DNA of 64,000 nucleotides from Beutenbergia cavernae DSM 12333 (GCF_000023105.1 NC_012669.1:2109025-2173024); one strand, 5' to 3'; counted from the stretch's first letter, positions 25,754 to 34,515 are shown. The notes: a model not told the origin generated them from the letters alone. Program-made: numbers and translations.

Positions 25754-27232
25754 ATGACGTCACGACGGGGGCGGCGATTGTCGGTCGCTGCCATTTCTGC
25801 CATTGTTCTGCTATCCGCCGGATGCTCGGTCCTGGGCGGTGGGGACAATGACGAGGAACGGGTCCTGAGAATCAACTACGGCGGGTCGGCCGACGTGACA
25901 GAGATCCCGGCCGACAACCCGATCGCCGACAAGCTCGAGGAGATCACCGGGTACGAGATCGTCGTCGAGAAGTCCCCGGAGGACCTCGGCGCCGCCCTGG
26001 CGGGCGACCAGGCGCCGGACCTCTTCCTCACGAGCCGGAGCCAGGTGCGTCAGTTCGACGAGCAAGGGCTCCTGCTCGACCTCACGGACCACCGCGACGA
26101 GCTCAGCGACTACGAGAGCTACGTCGGCTCCGAGAACGTCGACGCCACGCTGCTGGACGGTCGGCTCGTGAGCGTGGTCCGCAAGCCTCGCGAGTTCAGC
26201 TACAACGGCTTGTGGATCCGCGCGGACTGGTTGGAGAACCTCGGGCTCGCTATGCCGACGACGACGGCCGAGTTCCACGACGTGCTCCAGGCGTTCACGA
26301 CCGGTGACCCGGACGGCAACGGCGCCGCCGACACCGTCGGCATCACGGGCTCCGGCATGGGCACGTTCTCGGCGGTCTTCGGCGCGTACGGCACCGGGGG
26401 ACCCGGCACGCTCTACGCCGACGGCCCGGCGATCGTCGACGGCTACAACGACCCGGCCGTGATCGAGCCGCTCACGTACATCAACACGCTGTTCGCGGAG
26501 CAGCTCGTCGATCCGGACCTGTTCTCGATCGAGATCGCGGAGGCGCGGGACCGGGCGTTCCAGGGCAGCGCCGGCGTCGTCGCGATCAGCTGGGACCAGA
26601 TGACGAAGCCGGAGTTCGTGGAGGCGCAGCAGGCGGCCCAGCCGGGCTCCGACTGGCAGATGATCTCGGTGCTGGACGGGCCGGACGGCCCCGGCGCTCA
26701 GCCGGGCAGCCCGTTCGGCGTGGTCCAGGCGATCCCCGCGTCGGTCGGGGACGACCCCGACAAGGTCGAGGCCCTCATCACGCTCCTCAACTACATCTCG
26801 ACGCCGGACGGGTCGCGACTCGTCATGTTCGGCGTCGAGGGCGAGACGTTCGAGATGGACGGCGAGGAGGTCGTCCCGCTGCCCGCGCTGGACACCGAGG
26901 GCTCCTACTTCTTCGCCTACCAGATGACCGGGCGCGACGAGGACACGTACCTCGCGACGAAGTTCCCGGACGAGGCCTGGGCGTGGCAGGCGTGCATGGA
27001 CCGCGAGCAGATCGTGCTGTACGACGCCCTGGTGGCGCCGCCGGACGGGTACAACGTGGCCGACGCCGCCCGGTTCGCCGACGAGCAGATCGTGCTCTTC
27101 GTGACCGGCGAGCGGCAGCTGACGGACTACGACGCGTTCCTCTCCGAGCTCAACGGGCAGTTCGGCTACGCCGAGTACGTCAGCTCCGCGCAGGAGCAGC
27201 TCGCCGCCCTCGGCCTCCCGGCGTCCTCGTGA
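25754..27232 (+). CDS. Extracellular solute-binding lipoprotein (LplA/YtcQ-like, sugar ABC transporter)
   Basis: 492 aa. Lipoprotein signal with basic SRRGRRLS, hydrophobic VAAISAIVLL and lipobox LSAGC; lipidated Cys24. The mature part is a large type I sugar-binding protein: DLFLTSRSQVRQFDEQGLLLDL near the start, then NGLWIRADWLENLGLAMPTT and DPDGNGAADTVGITGSG, which resembles the EF-like DPDGNG calcium loop of LplA/YtcQ proteins. It captures an oligosaccharide at the outer membrane face and delivers it to the LplB/LplC permeases encoded downstream. Its stop overlaps the DUF624 gene by GTGA. Confidence 0.9.
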   Translation: MTSRRGRRLSVAAISAIVLLSAGCSVLGGGDNDEERVLRINYGGSADVTEIPADNPIADKLEEITGYEIVVEKSPEDLGAALAGDQAPDLFLTSRSQVRQFDEQGLLLDLTDHRDELSDYESYVGSENVDATLLDGRLVSVVRKPREFSYNGLWIRADWLENLGLAMPTTTAEFHDVLQAFTTGDPDGNGAADTVGITGSGMGTFSAVFGAYGTGGPGTLYADGPAIVDGYNDPAVIEPLTYINTLFAEQLVDPDLFSIEIAEARDRAFQGSAGVVAISWDQMTKPEFVEAQQAAQPGSDWQMISVLDGPDGPGAQPGSPFGVVQAIPASVGDDPDKVEALITLLNYISTPDGSRLVMFGVEGETFEMDGEEVVPLPALDTEGSYFFAYQMTGRDEDTYLATKFPDEAWAWQACMDREQIVLYDALVAPPDGYNVADAARFADEQIVLFVTGERQLTDYDAFLSELNGQFGYAEYVSSAQEQLAALGLPASS

Positions 27233-27882
27233 CCTCACGCTCGCCCGACGGCGCCGGCCCTTGGTCGCGGGTCGTCGATCTCCTGGCGGGGTTCTGGCGG
27301 GCGGTCGGGATCAACGCCCTGTGGCTCGTGGCGTCGCTGCCGATCGTGACGATCGGACCCGCGACCGTCGCGCTCATGGCGATGGCGCGGGACGACGTCA
27401 TGGGTCGTCCTCGCCCGGCGGCCCGTGCGTTCGTGGCGTACGTCCGCGAGAACGTCGCCGTCGGCCTGGCACTGTCGACCATGACGCTGGGCGCCGTCGG
27501 CTCCTTCGCGCTGCTCTGGCGCCTTGACCCCGCCGGGGGGACGACGGCGACCCGTGTGCTGCAGGTCGTGTCGCTCGTGGGCCTGATCGCCGTGGCCCCG
27601 GTGATCGCGCACGGGTACGCGCTGGCGGCGCACACCCAGCAGGGCGTGCGTGGGGTGTACCGGGCGAGCGTGATCATGGCGTTCGCCCGGCCCGGCGAGA
27701 CCGTGCTGGCGCTCGCGGTCGTGGCGGCCCTCGTGCTGCTGTCCTGGTACTGGCCGTTCTCCGTGCTGCTCGCAGGCTACGTCGGGTCGCGCGCCATCTT
27801 CACGACCTTCCGGCGCACGTTCGCGGCGCTCCAGGACCCGAAGGGCGCGAGCGATGACGCTCCAGCAGACGCGCGCTCCTGA
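27229..27882 (+). CDS. DUF624 (YesL-like) membrane protein
   Basis: 217 aa with about five membrane helices: VGINALWLVASLPIVTIGPA, VAVGLALSTMTLGAVGSF, VVSLVGLIAVAPVIAHGYAL, LALAVVAALVLLSWYW and a short final one. DUF624/YesL proteins occur with LplB/LplC-type permeases in pectin (rhamnogalacturonan) uptake loci of Bacillus and in similar actinobacterial loci; the molecular role is unknown. GTG 27229 overlaps the solute-binding-protein stop (GTGA). The 3' end overlaps the next gene by 29 nt. Confidence 0.85.
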   Translation: MTSRSPDGAGPWSRVVDLLAGFWRAVGINALWLVASLPIVTIGPATVALMAMARDDVMGRPRPAARAFVAYVRENVAVGLALSTMTLGAVGSFALLWRLDPAGGTTATRVLQVVSLVGLIAVAPVIAHGYALAAHTQQGVRGVYRASVIMAFARPGETVLALAVVAALVLLSWYWPFSVLLAGYVGSRAIFTTFRRTFAALQDPKGASDDAPADARS

Positions 27883-28834
27883 GCGGGTCGAGTCGTCCAC
27901 CCCGGCGCCGCCGGAGGTCGGACGCCCACGCCAGGCGCGGCGGCGGTTCTGGTCGTTCCGGACCCTCCTGCTCATGCTCGTTCCCGGCCTGCTCTACCTG
28001 GCGGTCTACAAGTACGGTCCGATGTACGGCGTCCTCATCGCATTCAAGGACTACTCCATCCGTGAGGGGATCGCCGGGAGCCCCTGGGCGTCACCGTTCT
28101 ACACACACTTCGAGCAGTTCTGGACGTCGCCGTACTTCAGCACCCTCATGACGAACACGGTGCTGATCTCGGTGTACAAGCTCGTCGCGGGCACCATCCC
28201 GCCGATCATCGTCGCGCTGCTGTTCAACGAGTGTCGGCTGCGCTGGTTCCGGCGGTTGGCGCAGACCGTGAGCTACATGCCGCACTTCCTGTCGTGGGTG
28301 ATCGTGTACGGCGTCACCATCGCATTGCTGTCGCAGAGCACGGGCCTCGTGAACGGTTTCCTCCGCGACAACTTCGGCTTCACGATCGGCTTCCTGACCT
28401 CGAACACGTGGTTCCGCAGCGTGCTGGTCGGCTCCGACCTGTGGAAGGACATCGGCTGGGGCGCGATCATCTACCTCGCCGCGATGATCGGGATCGACCG
28501 CACGTTCTACGAGGCGGCTCGCGTGGACGGCGCGGGCCGTTTCCGGCAGATCTGGCACATCACGCTGCCCGGGATCCGGCCCGTCATCATCCTGCTGCTC
28601 GTCCTCAAGCTCGGGAACATCCTCGACGCCGGGTTCGACCAGGTCTACATCTTCTACAACATCCAGGTCTATCCGACCGGCGACATCATCGACACCTGGG
28701 TCTACCGGGCCGGTCTGGAGAACCTGAACTACAGCCTCGCGGCGGCGGTCGGCCTGTTCAAGTCCGTCATCGGGCTCGTGCTCATCGTCGTCGCCAACCG
28801 CATCGCACGACGATGGAGCGCGCAGCTATGGTGA
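27854..28834 (+). CDS. ABC transporter permease, LplB type
   Basis: 326 aa, six-helix sugar permease of the binding-protein-dependent type. The N-terminal FRTLLLMLVPGLLYLAVYKY and KYGPMYGVLIAFKDY are hallmarks of LplB. The cytosolic EAA loop, which docks the ATPase, reads YEAARVDGAGRFRQIWHITL. Pairs with the LplC-type subunit encoded by the next gene. Starts inside the DUF624 gene and ends in a 7-nt overlap with the next gene. Confidence 0.92.
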   Translation: MTLQQTRAPERVESSTPAPPEVGRPRQARRRFWSFRTLLLMLVPGLLYLAVYKYGPMYGVLIAFKDYSIREGIAGSPWASPFYTHFEQFWTSPYFSTLMTNTVLISVYKLVAGTIPPIIVALLFNECRLRWFRRLAQTVSYMPHFLSWVIVYGVTIALLSQSTGLVNGFLRDNFGFTIGFLTSNTWFRSVLVGSDLWKDIGWGAIIYLAAMIGIDRTFYEAARVDGAGRFRQIWHITLPGIRPVIILLLVLKLGNILDAGFDQVYIFYNIQVYPTGDIIDTWVYRAGLENLNYSLAAAVGLFKSVIGLVLIVVANRIARRWSAQLW

Positions 28835-29691
28835 GCCCCGCCCGTTCGGACCGTGGGTTCGACACCGTGGTCAACGTCCTCCTCGGGCTCGTCATCGTGG
28901 CGGCGGTGCTCCCGCTCCTCGTGGTGGTGTCCGCGTCGTTCACCCCGTACTCCGAGATCCTGAGCAACGGCGGCTACACGCTCCCGACAGAGTTCACGCT
29001 GGACGGGTACCGCATGGTCCTCGCGGACTCGCGTCTGCAGCAGGGCTTCGTCGTGACGACGTTCGTCACGGTGGTGGGCACGGCGCTCAACCTCGTCGTG
29101 TCGGTCCTCTTCGCCTACCCGTTGAGCCAGCACCGCCTCCCGGGGCGGCGCGGCATCCTGTTCGTCGCGCTCCTCACGACGCTGTTCTCGGCCGGGATCA
29201 TCCCCACGTATCTCGTCGTCAAGGCGACCGGGCTGCTCGACACCGTCTGGGCGATGATCATCCCGACGACGATCAGCGTGTTCAACGTCTTCATCCTCAA
29301 GACGTTCTTCGAGGGGATCCCCGGTGAGCTGTTCGAGGCCGCCCGGATCGACGGCGCGGGAGAGCTCCGGCTGCTGCTGCGCATCGTGGTACCGCTCGCG
29401 GTGCCGGTGCTCATGACGATCGGCTTGTTCTACGCCGTCGGGCACTGGAACACGTTCATGGCCGCGGTGCTCTACATCCGTGACGCCGACCTGCAACCTC
29501 TGCAGGTCGTGCTGCGGAACCTCCTCACGGAGGTCTCCTCCGACGCGGCGGCGGATCCAGACGCCGTCGTCCCCACCGTCACGTTCCGGATGAGTGCCGT
29601 GGTGCTCACCGCCCTGCCGATGATCCTGCTCTACCCGTTCATCCAGAAGCACTTCCGGCACGGCGTCATGCTGGGCTCCGTCAAGGGGTGA
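28828..29691 (+). CDS. ABC transporter permease, LplC type
   Basis: 287 aa, second sugar permease subunit. Hydrophobic segments begin at VVNVLLGLVIVAAVLPLLVV; FTPYSEILSNGGYTLPTEFT and the EAA loop FEAARIDGAGELRLLLRIVV are typical of LplC/YtcP. The C-terminus FIQKHFRHGVMLGSVKG is the standard ending of the family. ATG 28828 (or the adjacent GTG) overlaps the previous stop by 7 nt. No ATPase gene follows, so a shared ATPase (MsmK/UgpC-like) encoded elsewhere is presumably used. It converges on pepA with a 9-nt gap, closing the carbohydrate locus. Confidence 0.92.
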   Translation: MVSPARSDRGFDTVVNVLLGLVIVAAVLPLLVVVSASFTPYSEILSNGGYTLPTEFTLDGYRMVLADSRLQQGFVVTTFVTVVGTALNLVVSVLFAYPLSQHRLPGRRGILFVALLTTLFSAGIIPTYLVVKATGLLDTVWAMIIPTTISVFNVFILKTFFEGIPGELFEAARIDGAGELRLLLRIVVPLAVPVLMTIGLFYAVGHWNTFMAAVLYIRDADLQPLQVVLRNLLTEVSSDAAADPDAVVPTVTFRMSAVVLTALPMILLYPFIQKHFRHGVMLGSVKG

Positions 29692-29700
29692 CGCCCGGGC

Positions 29701-31194
29701 TCAGCGGGCGGAGACCCGCTCGAGGTAGGACAGCAGCGTCCGCACGCCGACACCGGTTCCGCCCTTCGGCGTGTAACCGTGCGGCGACCCCTCGTTGAAC
29801 GCGGGTCCCGCGACGTCGAGGTGTCCCCACGGGACGTCGCCGACGAACTCCGACAGGAAGATGCCCGCCACGAGCATGCCGCCGAACCGGTCGCCGATGT
29901 TCGCGAGGTCGGCCACGGGGGAGTCGAGGCTCGCCCGGAGCTCGCTCGGCAGCGGCATCGGCCAGAACTGCTCGCCGGCGTCGTCGGCTGCCGAGACGAC
30001 GGCGTCCCGGACGTCGTCGGTGCCCATCACGGCGCTGACGCGGGTGCCGAGCGCGACCACCTGCGCGCCGGTGAGCGTGGCGATGTCGATGACGGCGTCC
30101 GGCGACTCCTCGCAGGCGGCCACGAGCGCGTCGGCGAGGACGAGGCGTCCCTCGGCGTCGGTGTTCAGGACCTCGACGGTCGTCCCCCCGCGGATCGTGA
30201 TGACGTCGGACGGTCGCTGTGCCGTCCCGGACGGCATGTTCTCGGCGAGCGCGAGCCACCCGGTCACGCGCACCGGGAGCTCGAGCGCGGCGGCCGCGAG
30301 GACGGTGTGGAGCACGGCGGCGGCGCCCGCCATGTCGCTCTTCATCGTCTCCATGCCCTTGGCAGGCTTGATCGAGAGCCCACCGGAGTCGAACGTGATG
30401 CCCTTGCCGACGAGCGCGACGTGCGTGCGTGCCCGGGCCGGCGAGTACACGACCTTGACGAGCCGCGGCGGCCGGGCCGAGCCCTGTCCGACGCCGACGA
30501 GGCCGCCGTACCCGCCGGCCACGAGGTCGGCGTCGTCGAGCACGCTCACCTTGACCTTGGTGCCCTTCGCCGCCGCCTTCGCGGCATCAGCGAAGGAGGC
30601 GGGGTAGAGGTCCGCCGGCGCCGCGTTGACGAGGTCACGGGTGCCGCTGACCGCGCGGGCGACGACGGCGGCGTCCTCGACGGCCCTCCGGTACGCCTTG
30701 GCGCGCGTGTGCGACGTGAGGATCGTCACGTCGGACGGCGCGGCCGCACCGGCCCGGTATCGCCGGTAGCCGTACGCGCCGAGGAGCGCGCCCTCGGCGG
30801 CGGCACCGACCTGGTCGGGGGAGTCGTCGGGGAACGCGAGGGCAGCGCTCGGGTGGCCGGTGAGGGCGCGGAGCGCGGCGCCGGCGGCGCGGCGCAGGGC
30901 CTCCTCGGTCGCGGCGCCCGGGACCGCACCGGTCCCGGTCAGCACCAGCAGCTGTGCGCCGATCCCGTCCGGCGCCGGGACCTTGGTCACCTCGTCGGCC
31001 GTCCCCGCCAGGCGCAACGTGCGGATCGCTGCGATGACGGCCCGCTCGACGACGTCGTCGAGACCGGCGACGGCGGGAGTCGCGCCGCCGGGTCCGTCAC
31101 CGGTCGCGAGCGGGACGACCAGCACGTCGGCCTGGGCCTCCGCGGCGGTGCGCTGGCTGAGCGTGACGTCGGAGGGCTTCGTCGGCGTAGGCAT
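29701..31194 (-). CDS. pepA: Leucyl aminopeptidase (M17)
   Basis: 497 aa, cytosolic dinuclear-metal aminopeptidase removing N-terminal residues from peptides. N-terminal macro-like domain. The catalytic domain has VALVGKGITFDSGGLSIKP and the metal-binding METMKSDMAGAAAV, plus the M17 signature NTDAEGRL near 342-349 with further metal ligands. Same locus position as mycobacterial pepB. The ATG 31194 is preceded by TACGAT and a 6-nt gap, so probably leaderless. Confidence 0.95.
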   Translation of the reverse strand: MPTPTKPSDVTLSQRTAAEAQADVLVVPLATGDGPGGATPAVAGLDDVVERAVIAAIRTLRLAGTADEVTKVPAPDGIGAQLLVLTGTGAVPGAATEEALRRAAGAALRALTGHPSAALAFPDDSPDQVGAAAEGALLGAYGYRRYRAGAAAPSDVTILTSHTRAKAYRRAVEDAAVVARAVSGTRDLVNAAPADLYPASFADAAKAAAKGTKVKVSVLDDADLVAGGYGGLVGVGQGSARPPRLVKVVYSPARARTHVALVGKGITFDSGGLSIKPAKGMETMKSDMAGAAAVLHTVLAAAALELPVRVTGWLALAENMPSGTAQRPSDVITIRGGTTVEVLNTDAEGRLVLADALVAACEESPDAVIDIATLTGAQVVALGTRVSAVMGTDDVRDAVVSAADDAGEQFWPMPLPSELRASLDSPVADLANIGDRFGGMLVAGIFLSEFVGDVPWGHLDVAGPAFNEGSPHGYTPKGGTGVGVRTLLSYLERVSAR

Positions 31195-31200
31195 GAGGAG

Positions 31201-31206
31201 ATCGTA
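31201..31206 (-). promoter_or_regulatory. Leaderless -10 of pepA
   Basis: TACGAT on the minus strand, 6 nt before ATG 31194. Paired with a divergent leaderless promoter 46 bp away. Confidence 0.5.
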
Positions 31207-31252
31207 GAGCCGTCTCGCGACGCGGGGTGTGACCGTTCGCCTCGCGACGTCG

Positions 31253-31258
31253 TACGCT
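31253..31258 (+). promoter_or_regulatory. Leaderless -10 of the 117-aa membrane protein gene
   Basis: TACGCT, 7 nt before GTG 31266. Confidence 0.5.
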
Positions 31259-31265
31259 TCCGGGC

Positions 31266-31619
31266 GTGCTTCCCACCCTCGGCATCGTCAGCGCGGTCAT
31301 CGCGCTGCTCTGCCTGTGGGCTGCCGTGTGGGCGGTGCGGGACCGCGCGGTCATCCTCAAGCAGCTCATCGGCGCGGGCGTGGTCGAGGTCGGCCTGCTG
31401 GCCCAGCTCGTAGTCGCCGGCGTCGGGCAGGCACGAGGTCACCACGTCGCCGAGCCCGTGACGCTCTGGGGGTACCTCATCACCGCGCTGCTGCTGCTGC
31501 CGTTCGCGGGCGCCTGGGCGCTCGTCGAGCGCACGCGCTGGAGCTCGGTGGTGCTCGTCGTGGCCTGCCTCGCCCTGCTCGTCGTCCAGCTACGGATCGG
31601 ACAGGTGTGGCAGGCGTGA
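31266..31619 (+). CDS. Small four-helix membrane protein
   Basis: 117 aa, unassigned. Four hydrophobic segments: TLGIVSAVIALLCLWAAVWA, LIGAGVVEVGLLAQLVVAGV, TLWGYLITALLLLPFAGAWA and SVVLVVACLALLVVQL. The loops are short and polar with little else. Coupled by GTGA to the next membrane protein gene, so the two probably form a pair or share a process. No function is inferred. Confidence 0.75.
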   Translation: MLPTLGIVSAVIALLCLWAAVWAVRDRAVILKQLIGAGVVEVGLLAQLVVAGVGQARGHHVAEPVTLWGYLITALLLLPFAGAWALVERTRWSSVVLVVACLALLVVQLRIGQVWQA

Positions 31620-32128
31620 GCGAGACCGGGCCGGGCACGCCGGCACCCCACCGGGAGGCGCCGACGCCCGACCCGGCAGGGACGCCGTCGGGGACGCCGC
31701 ACGAAGCCGTGCACGACCCGCGCCGGCGCGCGTACGGCGCCGGGCGCGCCCTCATCGCCGTGTACGGGGTGTTCGCGCTCTCCGCGACGGCACGTGCCGG
31801 CGTGCAGCTCGTCCGCGACGCGGCCGAGGCGCCGCTGGCGTACGGCCTCTCCGCGTTCTCGGCGCTGGTCTACGTGGTGGCGACGATCGCTCTCGCCCAC
31901 AACGGCCACCGCATGCGGCGCGTGGCGTGGGCGGCGGTCGTCGTGGAGCTGGTCGGCGTCCTGGCCGTGGGGACGCTCAGCGTCGTCGACCCCGCAGCGT
32001 TCCCGAAGGACACCGTCTGGTCGCACTTCGGGCAGGGCTACGGGTTCGTGCCGCTCGTGCTGCCCCTCCTCGGCCTCGCGTGGCTGTGGCGGTCGAGCCC
32101 GGCGCGGATCGCCCAGTCCGACCGCTGA
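31616..32128 (+). CDS. Membrane protein with four helices, Pro-rich N-terminus
   Basis: 170 aa. The N-terminal 45 residues are Pro/Thr/Gly-rich and disordered (SETGPGTPAPHREAPTPDP). Helices follow: ALIAVYGVFALSATARAGVQ, PLAYGLSAFSALVYVVATIA, WAAVVVELVGVLAVGTLSVV and GFVPLVLPLLGLAWLW. The body looks like a common actinobacterial integral membrane family of unknown role. GTG 31616 overlaps the upstream stop. pyrD follows with its own promoter. Confidence 0.75.
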   Translation: MSETGPGTPAPHREAPTPDPAGTPSGTPHEAVHDPRRRAYGAGRALIAVYGVFALSATARAGVQLVRDAAEAPLAYGLSAFSALVYVVATIALAHNGHRMRRVAWAAVVVELVGVLAVGTLSVVDPAAFPKDTVWSHFGQGYGFVPLVLPLLGLAWLWRSSPARIAQSDR

Positions 32129-32181
32129 CGACGGCGGTCCTTGCGGCGCCGAGGCTGCCAGGACCGGCCGGCGCGTGAGAC

Positions 32182-32187
32182 TAGGGT
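32182..32187 (+). promoter_or_regulatory. Leaderless -10 of pyrD
   Basis: TAGGGT, 7 nt before GTG 32195. Confidence 0.5.
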
Positions 32188-32194
32188 AAGGGCC

Positions 32195-33247
32195 GTGTCG
32201 GATCCGGGTCGCGTGTACGGCGCGTTGTTCTCCACCGTGGCCCTGCGGTTCGATCCGGAGCGCGCGCACCACGTCGCCGGGACGCTCATCCGCGTGGCCG
32301 GCGCGGTCCCGCCGCTCAGGTGGGTGCTCGAGCGGACGTTCGGCCGCCCGCACGGACAGGGCGTCGAGCTGTTCGGCCGGCACCTGCGCAGCCGGTTCGC
32401 GCTGGCCGCGGGGTTCGACAAGGACGCCACGATGGTCGCCGGGCTCGCCGCGCTCGGATTCGCCGCCGTCGAGATCGGCACGGTGACGGCGGTGGCACAG
32501 CCGGGCAACCCGCGGCCCCGACTGTTTCGCGTGACCGCCCAGCGTGCTCTCCTCAACCGGATGGGCTTCAACAACGGCGGGGCCGAGGCCGTCGCTCGAC
32601 GCCTGCACCGCCTGCGCTCGACGCGGCACGGGCGGGCCCTCGTCGTCGGCGCCAACATCGGGAAGTCGAAGGTGACGGCGGCGGCCGACGCCGTGGCCGA
32701 CTACCGGGCGAGCGCGCGCGCCCTCGCCCCGTACGTGGACTACGTCGTCGTGAACGTCTCCAGCCCGAACACGCCCGGGCTGCGGGACCTGCAGGCGGTG
32801 GACGCGCTCCGGCCGATCCTCGTGGCGGTGCTCGCGGAGTCCGGCCGCGTCGCGCACCGGGACGTCCCGGTGCTCGTGAAGATCGCTCCGGACCTCGCCG
32901 ACGACGACGTGCGCGCGATCGCCCGGCTCGCCCGCGAGCTCGGGCTCGAGGGTGTCGTCGCCGCGAACACCACGATCCGCCACGACGTCGGCGTCGGCGG
33001 GCTGTCCGGACCGCCGTTGCTGACCCGCGGTCTCGAGGTGGTGCGGCTCGCGCGGGCCGAGCTGGGACCGGGAGGCACGGTGATCGGCGTCGGCGGCGTG
33101 AGCGACGCCCGCGACGCCGCCGCGTACCTCGACGCCGGCGCCGACCTCGTTCAGGCCTACACGGGGCTCATCTACGACGGGCCCGCGTGGCCCGGGCGGG
33201 TCGGCCGCGCCCTGGCCGACGCCACGGACGCCGGGAGGCGGCAGTGA
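32195..33247 (+). CDS. pyrD: Dihydroorotate dehydrogenase (quinone), class 2
   Basis: 350-aa membrane-associated FMN enzyme of pyrimidine synthesis that passes electrons to menaquinone. The N-terminal amphipathic region (YGALFSTVALRFDPERAHH) is the class 2 quinone tunnel. FMN/substrate motifs are AAGFDKDATMVAGLAALGF, RMGFNNGG, VVNVSSPNTPGLRDLQ (catalytic Ser near 189-190) and GVGGVSDARDAAAYLDAGAD. The GTG 32195 start fits the leaderless promoter; the frame upstream is open but not conserved. Overlaps a 74-aa gene by GTGA. Confidence 0.95.
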   Translation: MSDPGRVYGALFSTVALRFDPERAHHVAGTLIRVAGAVPPLRWVLERTFGRPHGQGVELFGRHLRSRFALAAGFDKDATMVAGLAALGFAAVEIGTVTAVAQPGNPRPRLFRVTAQRALLNRMGFNNGGAEAVARRLHRLRSTRHGRALVVGANIGKSKVTAAADAVADYRASARALAPYVDYVVVNVSSPNTPGLRDLQAVDALRPILVAVLAESGRVAHRDVPVLVKIAPDLADDDVRAIARLARELGLEGVVAANTTIRHDVGVGGLSGPPLLTRGLEVVRLARAELGPGGTVIGVGGVSDARDAAAYLDAGADLVQAYTGLIYDGPAWPGRVGRALADATDAGRRQ

Positions 33248-33468
33248 CCGACGGTGCGGCGTGGACGTGGCAGCTGGAGGGGCCGGACGGCGAACCCGTG
33301 CCCACCGGGCTCCGGCCTGAGGCGGCGGCCTCGCGGTACGACGCGGAGTCGTGGCTCGGTGAGCACTGGCGCGAGCTCGCCGCCCAGGGCGCCACGAGCG
33401 CCCGCCTGCTCCGCGACGGAGCGTCGGTGGCCGTCACGGAGCTGCGCGCGTTCAGGTGGCCCGCCTGA
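33244..33468 (+). CDS. Conserved hypothetical protein, 74 aa
   Basis: 74 aa coupled to pyrD by GTGA. The sequence is acidic and compact, with AWTWQLEGPDGEPVPTG, SRYDAESWLGEHWRELAAQG and VAVTELRAFRWPA. It reads like a small alpha/beta domain also seen as a stand-alone protein in other Micrococcales. Not characterised. Converges on the aldo/keto reductase gene; an 8-bp inverted repeat spans both stop codons (33463-33470 with 33497-33504). Confidence 0.68.
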   Translation: MTDGAAWTWQLEGPDGEPVPTGLRPEAAASRYDAESWLGEHWRELAAQGATSARLLRDGASVAVTELRAFRWPA

Positions 33469-33498
33469 CGTCGCGGTGCGGGCTCGATGGCGCTCGCG

Positions 33499-34515
33499 TC
33501 AGGCGAGGCGCTCGCGGGGCGACACCTCGTCCGTCAGCCGCGGGTCGCTGACGACGCTGTCGCCGAGCACGGCGTCGATCCGCTCGAGCAGCTCGGCGGG
33601 GATGCTCACCCCGGACGCCGCGACGTTCTCCGTGACCTGCTCCGGGCGCGAGGCACCGATGATGGCGGCGGCCACGTTGTCGTTCTGCAGCACCCAGGCG
33701 AGCGCGAGCTGCGCCATCGTCAGGCCGAGCTCGTCGGCGATCGGGCGCAGGTCTTGTACCCGGCCGAGCAGCTCGTCGTCGCCGAGGAACCGCGAGATCA
33801 TCGACGCGCCGCCCTTGGTGTCGGTGGCGCGGGACCCGGCCGGCGGCGCCGCCCCAGGCGCGTACTTCCCCGTGAGGATGCCCTGCGCGACCGGCGACCA
33901 CACGATCTGCGAGATGCCGAGCTCCCGTGACGTGGGAACCACCTCGGGCTCGATGACGCGCCAGATCGCCGAGTACTGCGGCTGGTTCGAGATGAGCTGG
34001 ATCCCGAGCTCCTGAGCCAGCGCGTGCCCGGCGCGCAGCTGCTCCGCCGTCCACTCGCTGACCCCGATGTACAGCGCCTTGCCCGCGCGGACGACGTCGG
34101 CGAACGCCTGCATCGTCTCCGTGAGCGGGGTGGCGTGGTCGTAGCGGTGCGCCTGGTACAGGTCCACGTAGTCGGTGCGCAGCCGGGTCAGGGAGCCGTC
34201 GATGGCCTCGAGGATGTGCTTGCGCGACAGGCCGGTGTCGTTCGGGCCCTTCGGGCCGGTCGGGAAGTAGACCTTGGTGAAGATCTCGAGGCTCTCCCGC
34301 CGCTGGCCGGCGAGCGCGTCGCCCAGCACCTCCTCCGCCTTGGTGTTGGCGTACGTGTCGGCGGTGTCGAACGTCGTGATGCCCGCGTCGAGCGCGGCGC
34401 GGACGCACGCCAGCGCCGCGTCGTTCTCCACCTGGGAGCCGTGCGTGAGCCAGTTGCCGTAGGTGATCTCGGAGATCTTCAGACCGGAGCTGCCGAGGTG
34501 GCGGAAGGCGACCAT
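33499..34515 (-). CDS. Aldo/keto reductase (Kv-beta-like)
   Basis: 338-aa NADPH-dependent TIM-barrel oxidoreductase. Catalytic tetrad: Asp/Tyr in TTFDTADTYANTK, Lys in EIFTKVYFP, His in YQAHRYD. The cofactor-binding C-terminal stretch is AAIIGASRPEQVTENV. Of the many AKR groups it looks closest to the Kv-beta/YghZ-like one. The physiological aldehyde or ketone is unknown. ATG 34515 has TAGGCT 7 nt upstream. Confidence 0.9.
   Translation of the reverse strand: MVAFRHLGSSGLKISEITYGNWLTHGSQVENDAALACVRAALDAGITTFDTADTYANTKAEEVLGDALAGQRRESLEIFTKVYFPTGPKGPNDTGLSRKHILEAIDGSLTRLRTDYVDLYQAHRYDHATPLTETMQAFADVVRAGKALYIGVSEWTAEQLRAGHALAQELGIQLISNQPQYSAIWRVIEPEVVPTSRELGISQIVWSPVAQGILTGKYAPGAAPPAGSRATDTKGGASMISRFLGDDELLGRVQDLRPIADELGLTMAQLALAWVLQNDNVAAAIIGASRPEQVTENVAASGVSIPAELLERIDAVLGDSVVSDPRLTDEVSPRERLA

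Noticed and set aside
18917-29691. Glycan locus as prophage or integrative element
   Set aside because: No integrase, tRNA, att-like repeats, phage structural genes or transposase; all genes fit a catabolic locus.
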